From contig DRJK01000073.1 of the NCBI GenBank assembly GCA_011052215.1, positions 1 through 42,380 of the forward strand: a stretch of DNA of 42,380 nucleotides, in the 5' to 3' direction. This stretch comes from Gammaproteobacteria bacterium (lineage in GTDB: Bacteria > Pseudomonadota > Gammaproteobacteria > JAADHQ01). The notes beneath the pieces are model-generated. The model did no database searches. It was not told the origin of the DNA and worked only from the letters and a program-made list of their open reading frames with translations. Made by a program: the position numbers and the translations under genes. Of this stretch, positions 36,312 through 42,380 are shown piece after piece (the first letter of the stretch is position 1; each line of letters starts with the position of its first letter).

Positions 36312-37565
36312 TTATTTAACCGATACGGGTAATCCCCGGGCAAGACGCGGGAGATATCCTGAAAGACCCATGGTACGTCGGGCCATTCCATTTTTTACAA
36401 CGGGGAAAAAATCCAGTGCTGTCAACGCCAGGCCCCTTGCTACCTTGACCGGGAACAGCGGGTTGGTAAATATTCTTATCAGGCTGTCGGTAAACGTGAT
36501 GACATTATTGTGGTCACGTTGCCGCCATTTCGCGTATTCACCCAGTACCTGTATATCGCCGATATCCCTGCCTGCCCTCAGTGCACTGGCAATGACATCA
36601 GCCAGAACGGCAACATCACGAATACCAAGGTTATAACCCTGACCGGCAACCGGGTGAAGTGTGTGAGCTGCATTTCCTATCAGGGCTATGCGGGACTGTA
36701 CATGCTCAGACGCCCTGATCAGTCTGAGTGGGTAGGCGTGTCGACTGCCAACGTGAATGAATTCACCCAGCCTGCGGCCGAAGGTTTCCTGCAAACGTGA
36801 CAGAAACTCATCATCAGCCAATGCCATGACTTCATCAATCTGGTCGTCACGCAGGGTCCATACCAATGAACACCGCGGGCAGGCCTTTCCCTGAATATCC
36901 GCGGGCTGCATTGGCAATAATGCCAACGGACCTGTCGGTGTAAAACGTTCATAAGCGATATTATGATGGTCTGATGACATGCTGACGTTGCTGATCAAGG
37001 CTGTTTGTCCGTATTCCAGTGTCTTGACCGGAATATTGAGCTGTCCCCGTGTAAAGGACTGGCTTCCATCGGCGGCGATGACAAGCGTTGATGTCAGTAT
37101 CCGTGTCTGTTCACCGACCTGGATCACCAGCTCGGCATGATCGTCCAGAATGATGACATCCTTCACATCGGCCGGACTGATCACCTCTATCTGTTTACTA
37201 TCCTGTAACCTTGCCCGTAACACCCTGCCCATATCACGACTTTCAACTACATAACCCAGGGCATCGACAGCCAATTGCTTGCAGTCCAGTCGGGTAGCGC
37301 CAAAGTTGCCCCGTTCAGAGATATGAATTTTTCTGATCGGTGAAATGACATCAACCAGGTTATCCCATATTCCGATGGCCCTGAAGATTTTCTTTGTGCC
37401 ATAGGCCATGGCAATGCTGCGGTCATCAAAACTGGGTTGTTGCTCTGCATCAGTCGTGCATCGCTCAATAATGCCTGTTTTCAATTTTAATGGGGACAGA
37501 GCACAGGCGAGACTGGCACCAACCATGCCGCCGCCTATAATCAGTACATCAAATTCCACTTTCAT
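36312..37565 (-). CDS. ubiH: 2-octaprenyl-6-methoxyphenol hydroxylase UbiH
   Basis: UbiH is the FAD-dependent hydroxylase that adds the C1 hydroxyl in ubiquinone biosynthesis. The product, about 417 aa, has VLIIGGGMVGASLACAL, the DG motif region VIAADGSQSFTRG and the GD region ALIGNAAHTLHPVAGQG (Asn replaces the usual Asp, as in UbiH proteins). Start ATG 37565 overlaps the pepP stop (ATGA), the same arrangement as E. coli pepP-ubiH. The two hydroxylases in this window are similar over their length and are paralogues. Confidence 0.92.
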   Translation of the reverse strand: MKVEFDVLIIGGGMVGASLACALSPLKLKTGIIERCTTDAEQQPSFDDRSIAMAYGTKKIFRAIGIWDNLVDVISPIRKIHISERGNFGATRLDCKQLAVDALGYVVESRDMGRVLRARLQDSKQIEVISPADVKDVIILDDHAELVIQVGEQTRILTSTLVIAADGSQSFTRGQLNIPVKTLEYGQTALISNVSMSSDHHNIAYERFTPTGPLALLPMQPADIQGKACPRCSLVWTLRDDQIDEVMALADDEFLSRLQETFGRRLGEFIHVGSRHAYPLRLIRASEHVQSRIALIGNAAHTLHPVAGQGYNLGIRDVAVLADVIASALRAGRDIGDIQVLGEYAKWRQRDHNNVITFTDSLIRIFTNPLFPVKVARGLALTALDFFPVVKNGMARRTMGLSGYLPRLARGLPVSVK

Positions 37566-38872
37566 GCCTGGCTGGCCATCCATTCCTGAATATCATCGAT
37601 ATGTTTGGGTGCAGCCCCGGTAAGCACTTTTGGCTCGTCCCGGGTCACCAGTACATCATCTTCGATACGTATCCCCGTATCCCACCATTTTTTGGCGACA
37701 CCCTTGCTGCCGGCAGGAATATACAGACCGGGCTCGACCGTCAACATCATGCCCGGCTCCAGCTCACGCCACTCACTGTCCACTTTATAGTCACCCACAT
37801 CATGTACATCCATGCCAAGCCAGTGCCCCGTCCGATGCATGTAAAACCGTCTGTATGCCTCATTCTTGATCAATGCCCTGACCTTACCTTTTAATATGCC
37901 CAGCTCAACAAGGCCTTCAGTCAACACCTGTACCGCAGTCTGATGTGGCTCATTCCAGTGCCCGCCCGCCCGAACCTTGTCGATCGCGGCCAATTGTGAA
38001 TTCAAAACAACTTCATAGACGGCCTTCTGCGCTTTACTGAACACCCCGTTAACCGGGAAGGTACGGGTTATATCGGCTGCATAGCATTCATCTTCAGCGC
38101 CTGCATCGATCAGCAACAGATCTCCATCGTGAAGGGTGTCGCTGTTTTCGGTATAGTGCAGGATACAGCCATTGGCGCCTGAACCTACTATTGAAGAATA
38201 GGCGGGTTGCATACCGTTACGTTGAAAATGATATAAAAACTCGGCCTCGATCTCGTATTCCTTCATACCTGGCTGGCAAACCTTCATGGCCAGCTTGTGT
38301 GCCTGAACAGATACCTTCATGGCCTTCCTGTGGCAGGCTACCTCGGCACGGCTCTTGTACAATCTCATGTCATGCAGAAAATGCTCCAGTGAAATAAATT
38401 CGCCTGGCGCTCGCGCACCGCCCCGATTCATGGAGCGGATCTTGTTGACCCACTGCAATACGTGCTGATCAAATTCAGGCTGGGTCCCCATGGTATAAAA
38501 AACACGCTCACAACCTTCTATCATACCAGGCAGGATTTCATCGAGATCATTAACAGGAAAAGAATCGTCAGCACCATACAATTCACATGCCCCTTCCTGT
38601 CCGACACGCTTGCCATTCCAGGTTTCCATTTCCACATCCCGCTCACGGCAAAAAAGAATAAATTCACCGTGTTTTCTATCAGGTATCAGGACAATAACTG
38701 CCTCAGGTTCCGGGAATCCGGACAGGTACTGAAAATCACTGTCCTGACGATAGCGGTAGTCCACATCACGATTGCGAATTGAAACCGGGGCGGCAGGTAA
38801 TATCGCCACTGAACCTTCACCCATCATTCGCATCAATTGTTTACGTCTTCTGGCAAATTCCTTTATGTTCAT
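37562..38872 (-). CDS. pepP: Xaa-Pro aminopeptidase PepP
   Basis: PepP is a dimanganese metallopeptidase that removes the N-terminal residue before proline. The product, about 436 aa, has the N-terminal creatinase-like domain (YRQDSDFQYLSGFPEPEA) and the pita-bread catalytic domain. Its metal ligands are seen in LLIDAGAEDECYAADITRTFP (two Asp), HRTGHWLGMDVHDVGDY (His) and MMLTVEPGLYIP plus IRIEDDVLVT (two Glu). ATG 38872 is the start; a TTG one codon upstream is less likely. It is 20 bp downstream of ygfB and overlaps ubiH. Confidence 0.96.
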   Translation of the reverse strand: MNIKEFARRRKQLMRMMGEGSVAILPAAPVSIRNRDVDYRYRQDSDFQYLSGFPEPEAVIVLIPDRKHGEFILFCRERDVEMETWNGKRVGQEGACELYGADDSFPVNDLDEILPGMIEGCERVFYTMGTQPEFDQHVLQWVNKIRSMNRGGARAPGEFISLEHFLHDMRLYKSRAEVACHRKAMKVSVQAHKLAMKVCQPGMKEYEIEAEFLYHFQRNGMQPAYSSIVGSGANGCILHYTENSDTLHDGDLLLIDAGAEDECYAADITRTFPVNGVFSKAQKAVYEVVLNSQLAAIDKVRAGGHWNEPHQTAVQVLTEGLVELGILKGKVRALIKNEAYRRFYMHRTGHWLGMDVHDVGDYKVDSEWRELEPGMMLTVEPGLYIPAGSKGVAKKWWDTGIRIEDDVLVTRDEPKVLTGAAPKHIDDIQEWMASQA

Positions 38873-38892
38873 CAATATTATTTCACCCGTCG

Positions 38893-39456
38893 TTATTGCA
38901 GGCGAGTGCTCGCTGATACAGGGTGCAGCGTGGTAAAAATATAGATCACGCCCATCCTGATGTACTCCTGTATTTCGACGATGGATTCCTCATCACCTTC
39001 ATCATTATCAACGGCCTCGACATCGATTTGAGTTACTCCGACAAAATCCTGCAAAAGCTCATCAATTTCACCCCTGACTTCTCCTTCAATTGTATCAAGA
39101 TTACGCATACTGAAACCCAGCAGGAACCCCTGGCACCATTCACTCAGGGATTGCATTCTTTCACCGATTGAAACCTCATCATCAGGGGTAAATAACTGAA
39201 ACCCCAACTCATCATCATAGAGAGACTGCATTGATTCATCATACAGCGACTCAAGCTGGTCAGTCAGCTCCCTGACCAGCGCCCCACCTGATGCCGCCGC
39301 TTCCCCGATAACCTGTCGGGCCCAGGATTGCTTTTCGACCCGCCCCAACGCACATAATATGCCACAAAAAAGTCCCTGGGCTTCGGCGGCCTCGGTGACG
39401 GCATCATGCTTGATGAGTGAATGGGAAAGATCGTCAAAATCAGTTGTGTAGATCAT
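38893..39456 (-). CDS. ygfB: UPF0149 family protein YgfB
   Basis: This 187-aa UPF0149/YgfB protein is an all-helical acidic protein of largely unknown role; in Pseudomonas YgfB has been tied to control of beta-lactam resistance and peptidoglycan recycling genes. Characteristic segments are EAQGLFCGILCALG near the N-terminus, LSEWCQGFLLGF in the middle, and EEYIRMGVIYIF-type residues near the end (here QEYIRMGVIYIF). It is first in the ygfB-pepP-ubiH run and divergent from zapA, exactly as in E. coli. Confidence 0.94.
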   Translation of the reverse strand: MIYTTDFDDLSHSLIKHDAVTEAAEAQGLFCGILCALGRVEKQSWARQVIGEAAASGGALVRELTDQLESLYDESMQSLYDDELGFQLFTPDDEVSIGERMQSLSEWCQGFLLGFSMRNLDTIEGEVRGEIDELLQDFVGVTQIDVEAVDNDEGDEESIVEIQEYIRMGVIYIFTTLHPVSASTRLQ

Positions 39457-39645
39457 TTGCTTCGTACCTGCTGAAAACCAATGTACGAAATATAACAGGA
39501 GTCGATATGAATTAGCATAAGTCCGCGCCTGACAAGGCTAAAACTACATGAAACCCTGCTTTTTTCTGCCAAACGAACCGTTATTGGTCTGTTTTTGGGC
39601 ATGAATGGCATTGACCCGGGGTATCAGCCACTCTATATTGATGGC

Positions 39646-39879
39646 ATGACAACAGAAAAACACACACAACCCATCGATATTGAACTCAAAAAACTGGAAA
39701 ACAGGGTAGATGAACTCATCCACGTCTGTGACCGTCTGAGTGATGAAAACCGGTCTTTAAAGGATCAACATAAAACCCTGTTTTCAGCACGGAAAAATCT
39801 TATGGAAAAGAATGAACTGGTCAGGACGCGCGTAGAGTCCATGATCACACGCCTCAGGTCCATGGAGAAACACCCTTGA
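39646..39879 (+). CDS. TIGR02449-type small coiled-coil protein
   Basis: This is a 77-aa coiled-coil protein (ELKKLENRVDELIHVCDRL, then LSDENRSLKDQHKTLFSARK) of the TIGR02449 type found immediately before zapA in many gammaproteobacteria. A role near cell division is often suggested because of its neighbour and resemblance to ZapB-like coiled coils, but it is not shown here. ATG 39646 is chosen; the frame continues upstream to ATG 39601 and TTG 39595 without coiled-coil character. The stop TGA overlaps the TTG start of zapA. Confidence 0.83.
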   Translation: MTTEKHTQPIDIELKKLENRVDELIHVCDRLSDENRSLKDQHKTLFSARKNLMEKNELVRTRVESMITRLRSMEKHP

Positions 39880-40190
39880 GTACTGAACCCAGGCCTGTCT
39901 CTATCCGTATCATGGACAAGGACTTTCTGGTGGCTTGTCCGGAAGAGGATGAAACCAGCCTGCGATCCAGCGCACAATATCTCGATCGGCAAATGCGCAA
40001 TATCAGGGATAGCGGCAAGGTTATCGGCATGGATCGCATCGCTGTTATGGCAGCACTCAACATCACCCATGACTTGTTATCAAATAAAAACCTGAATGAT
40101 GACATAGGTCAAACTGTCAACAATCGGATAAAAAATATTCAGGGAAAAATCGAGGCCACCTTGCACAAAGGCAAGCAAATGGAACTATAA
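39876..40190 (+). CDS. zapA: Cell division protein ZapA
   Basis: ZapA binds FtsZ and bundles its filaments at mid-cell. The 104-aa product has the N-terminal strand domain (VSIRIMDKDFLVACPEEDE), the segment LRSSAQYLDRQMRNIRDSGKV, then RIAVMAALNITHDLL and a C-terminal coiled coil. The start is TTG 39876, overlapping the upstream stop (TTGA), so translation is likely coupled. It is followed by 6S RNA and ygfA, the conserved E. coli order. Confidence 0.94.
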   Translation: MSTEPRPVSIRIMDKDFLVACPEEDETSLRSSAQYLDRQMRNIRDSGKVIGMDRIAVMAALNITHDLLSNKNLNDDIGQTVNNRIKNIQGKIEATLHKGKQMEL

Positions 40191-40194
40191 TGAC

Positions 40195-40375
40195 GTTCCT
40201 GCGGTGTTTGTTAGCAGCCGGGTAAAATCTTGAGCCATACTTTACTAGCAGGGTTTAACGTTCTGATACTGTTGTGCAAGTCCGCCCTGTAGCGGAAAGC
40301 CTGATGTATCAACATTATTCCCACCTGAACCTCTGGTTCAAGGGCGAAAGCTGCGACGGCACTTGCGGGAACCAA
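40195..40375 (+). ncRNA. ssrS: 6S RNA
   Basis: 6S RNA folds to mimic an open promoter and sequesters the sigma-70 RNA polymerase holoenzyme in stationary phase. The 236-bp gap between zapA and ygfA carries the diagnostic 3' block: CACCTGAACCTCTGGTTCA, then AGGGCGAAAGCTGCGACGGC. The closing stem is formed by GTTCCTGCGGTGT (from 40195) with CACTTGCGGGAAC near 40373. The length of about 180 nt and the position before ygfA match the known gene. Exact ends are estimates. Confidence 0.92.
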
Positions 40376-40426
40376 TTCATCAGCCAATAATTGTAGCCAA
40401 TTCTGAACAAAGACCTGGACAGATCC

Positions 40427-41026
40427 TTGAGTAAACCATTATCTGAACTCAGAACATCACTAAAAATACAACGCAGTCAACTCGATGCCAGGGCACGTGA
40501 CCGGCATGCCAGCCGGCTGACTAAAATCCTGACCCGGGAAAAGCTCTTCCTGAAAAGCCGGCATGTCGCATTTTATATTCCGGTGAATGGTGAAATCAGT
40601 ACACTGGGAATTATGGATGTGGCCCTGGAAATGGGTAAATCTGTTTACCTGCCTGTACTCATGCCCTTTTTAACCAACCGACTATGGTTTGCACCTTATT
40701 CTCATGACTGCGCAATGGTATTCAACCGGTTTGGCATCCCCGAACCCGTGTATCATGGGCGCCACCTGATGCCTGCCTCAAATCTCGATATCGTACTGAC
40801 TCCGCTCGTTGCCTTTGACCCGGAATGTAACCGGATCGGCATGGGTGGTGGGTATTATGACAGAACCTTTTCTTATCTGCGCCACCGGCAGCACTGGCAA
40901 AAACCAAAACTCATCGGTGTTGCATACGAATTTCAGAAAACCTCCCTTATCAAGACCCATAAATGGGACGTACCCCTGCATTCTGTATTCACAGAAGAAA
41001 ATTTCTATACGCCACGTAATAAGTAG
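40427..41026 (+). CDS. ygfA: 5-formyltetrahydrofolate cyclo-ligase
   Basis: YgfA converts 5-formyl-THF to 5,10-methenyl-THF with ATP, clearing an inhibitory folate that forms during glycine metabolism. The 199-aa product has HVAFYIPVNGEIST (substrate site), VDV-like IVLTPLVAFDPECNRIGMGG and the ATP/phosphate motif GMGGGYYDRTF. The start is TTG 40427; no ATG precedes the conserved helix. It is linked to 6S RNA upstream, as in E. coli, and may be processed from the same transcript. Repeat copy 6 begins 53 bp after the stop. Confidence 0.95.
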   Translation: MSKPLSELRTSLKIQRSQLDARARDRHASRLTKILTREKLFLKSRHVAFYIPVNGEISTLGIMDVALEMGKSVYLPVLMPFLTNRLWFAPYSHDCAMVFNRFGIPEPVYHGRHLMPASNLDIVLTPLVAFDPECNRIGMGGGYYDRTFSYLRHRQHWQKPKLIGVAYEFQKTSLIKTHKWDVPLHSVFTEENFYTPRNK

Positions 41027-41078
41027 GCCAACTGCCCGTTGGCGCCAGATCATAACTATCTTCACGATGGGTTGCGTT

Positions 41079-41313
41079 CACGACTATCCCGTTAACATGT
41101 AACGAATACAGTTGAAATGTAAACGGCAAGTGCGTTTTGGGCTAACCCGCAATCCGGACATGAAACCGGCAAGCCGGATCAAGACACGCAAAAGATGCCA
41201 TCCATGGCGGCCCGGCTGCCGCATCCGTGCGGCAGCCGGTCTTGATCCGGCTTGCCGATTCCATGTCCTCACATTGTTATGTGCTTCATAAAGATAACGG
41301 GACATTAGCAGTG
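41079..41313 (+). mobile_element. MITE-like hairpin element, copy 6 (complete)
   Basis: This 235-bp member has the same orientation as copies 1 and 2. The termini are degenerate (CACGACTATCCCGTTAAC on the left; GATAACGGGACATTAGCAGTG on the right). The flanks GGTTGCGTT (41070-41078) and AGTTGCGTT (41314-41322) agree at 8 of 9 positions, supporting a 9-bp target duplication. Hairpin arms 41156-41185 and 41239-41268 pair at 28 of 30 positions, with a CCGGATC/GATCCGG middle shared with copy 5. It separates ygfA from the AT-rich stretch. Confidence 0.88.
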
Positions 41314-41322
41314 AGTTGCGTT

Positions 41323-42189
41323 AGTAAAAAGCAGGGGTACTTATTCTCATCGACCGTATTCCGATTTTTTAAATTCATTGTGTTATCTTAAAGAATCCCG
41401 AAAAAGATAAACAATATTGCATCTTGCAACAAGAAGATAACAATTCAACCAGAAAGATCCCTTTTTATTTTCCCGGCTCACCATGTCCACAAGATTTTTC
41501 ATCTTGATAGAAACACACGCATTGCAGATAAAAAACAGTGCCAAACTGTACCGGAATAAAAACCAGACCGTAAAAATAAAGCCAACAAGAGAATAAAATT
41601 GATAATTTTCCAAAAATATATATTTTTTTTAATATCCACCGTCATTTTTACTGCTGAAATTTGTTTTTTTAAAAAAAAATGACTACACAACACCATTTTC
41701 TTCTTTTTTGTACTTTCATGATGAAGAAAATAAATATCAAGCTGCAATTTATGCAAAATAGTTTGGAATATTTGGGAAATTCAAAAAAAATAATCATTTT
41801 TTAGTAAAAAAAGTTTATTTCAGACAAAATTTTTAAAATTTTAAAAAAATATCCAAAAAATCATGCATGTTTTTAGGAATTCCAATAAAAAATCAATTTT
41901 TTTACCTTTTTAATAAAAAAATAATGATGTTTAATCAATTTTGTTTTTTAAATAAACTCTCACGGCATCATCTTTTTAGTTAAAGTTTTTATGCAACCTG
42001 ACGAAAAAGGAAACAATCAAGTTTATTTGTTTTAATAATTATTATTATTTTTGTTTGATTTATAAATTTTAAAAAAAATTTCTGTCCTGTAAACTTCGAT
42101 AAAGTCAATTTATTTATTGAATTTACTGGAATTTTCTTTTTACTGGTATATACTCAAACGCGAGCAAATGATACTTACTTATTACTATT
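41323..42189. other. Long AT-rich stretch without a credible gene
   Basis: About 870 bp is strikingly AT-rich compared with the rest of the window and full of A- and T-runs, such as AAATTTTAAAAAAAATTT. The open frames on the minus strand (41383-41613, 41499-41756) have the low-complexity Phe/Lys/Ile composition expected by chance and lack ribosome binding sites. No RNA gene is recognised. It lies directly upstream of the H1-like gene and may be its regulatory region, a curved or nucleoid-protein-binding segment, or foreign DNA. Confidence 0.7.
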
Positions 42190-42195
42190 GGAGGT
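42144..42195 (+). promoter_or_regulatory. Candidate promoter and ribosome binding site of the H1-like gene
   Basis: TGGTATATA (42144-42152) looks like an extended -10 element, with a weak -35-like TGGAAT about 14 bp before the hexamer. GGAGGT at 42190-42195, 7 nt before the ATG, is a very strong ribosome binding site. The promoter call is tentative, the ribosome binding site is clear. Confidence 0.45.
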
Positions 42196-42202
42196 CATTA
42201 AC

Positions 42203-42380
42203 ATGGCAACTAAAAAGAAAACTGCAAAAAGGAAGGCTCCAGCCAAGAAGAGAAAGGCTGTGGCCAAGAAGAAAAAAGCTACAGCCAAGAAGAAAAAGGC
42301 AGTAGCCAAGAAGAAAAAGGCTCCAGCTAAAAAGAAAAAAGCTGCTGCCAAGAAGAAAAAGGCTCCAGCTAAAAAGAAAA
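42203..42380 (+). CDS. Histone H1-like Lys/Ala repeat protein (3' end outside window)
   Basis: The frame from ATG 42203 stays open to the window edge (59 codons). After MATKKKTAKR come seven perfect-length heptads of the form KAxAKKK (x = P, V, T, V, P, A, P; the first ends in R), each 21 nt. This is the composition of bacterial histone H1-like and AlgP-type proteins, whose lysine-rich tails bind DNA non-specifically. A very strong ribosome binding site (GGAGGT) precedes it, suggesting high expression. Family membership by composition is reasonable; whether a folded domain follows cannot be seen. The repetitive DNA makes length changes by slippage likely. Confidence 0.85.
   Translation, partial: MATKKKTAKRKAPAKKRKAVAKKKKATAKKKKAVAKKKKAPAKKKKAAAKKKKAPAKKK

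Noticed and set aside
41383-41756. Two overlapping minus-strand frames in the AT-rich stretch, with hydrophobic segments
   Set aside because: Phe/Lys/Ile-rich low-complexity translations are expected from AT-rich DNA; no ribosome binding site or family match seen.
42117-42305. 62-aa plus-strand frame MNLLEFSFYW...
   Set aside because: It runs out of frame into the H1-like repeats (Arg-rich shadow), and the strong GGAGGT belongs to ATG 42203.

Overview
The window looks like ordinary chromosomal DNA of a gammaproteobacterium. The gene orders lptD-surA-pdxA-rsmA-apaG-apaH-folA and ygfB-pepP-ubiH-ubiI-gcvTHP, with divergent zapA-6S RNA-ygfA, match the arrangement known from Escherichia and relatives. 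murU-amgK beside lptD matches Pseudomonas. The split glycine decarboxylase (gcvPA/gcvPB), the thiol peroxidase inside the gcv cluster and the Lys/Ala-repeat histone-like gene at the right edge point away from the enterics. I cannot name a genus from sequence alone.

Layout. 1-813 is the 3' part of lipA. 1124-1381 is a DUF167 gene enclosed by two copies of a repeat element. 10344-1673 (minus) carries an RND adaptor and pump, amgK and murU (peptidoglycan recycling), a GCS2-type ligase and an M14-type aspartoacylase-like hydrolase. 10451-15772 (plus) is lptD-surA-pdxA-rsmA. 15778-17891 (minus) holds a small secreted unknown and a DUF945/YdgA protein. 18142-20344 (plus) is apaG-apaH and a histone-deacetylase-like hydrolase. 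22868-20608 (minus) is lgt-thyA-folA. A 109-aa unknown and a large DUF255 protein follow. 34017-25895 (minus) holds a CPA1 antiporter, then a glycine riboswitch and gcvT-gcvH-gcvPA-tpx-gcvPB-dgkA-pfkB-type kinase. 39456-33998 (minus) is ygfB-pepP-ubiH, a HAMP protein and a ubiI-like gene. 39646-41026 (plus) is a TIGR02449 gene, zapA, 6S RNA and ygfA. The last kilobase is a very AT-rich non-coding stretch before a truncated H1-like gene with KAxAKKK repeats.

Several genes converge on one-carbon and folate metabolism. The glycine cleavage system makes methylene-THF, LipA makes the lipoyl group that GcvH carries, and ThyA, FolA and YgfA use or regenerate folates. LptD and SurA serve outer-membrane biogenesis. 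UbiH and the UbiI-like protein serve ubiquinone synthesis.

The most interesting signal is a non-coding mobile element of about 233 bp, present in four complete and two truncated copies. It has terminal inverted repeats starting CACTG, 9-bp (one 11-bp) flanking direct repeats, and a long internal hairpin whose two arms differ between copies in a compensated way. The copies sit exactly at gene borders. One supplies the last seven codons and stop of folA and separates it from its terminator. One regenerated the start codon of the DUF167 gene. A half copy abuts the thyA stop codon. A second, unrelated 158-bp inverted-repeat element lies between ubiH and the HAMP gene. No transposase gene is present in the window.
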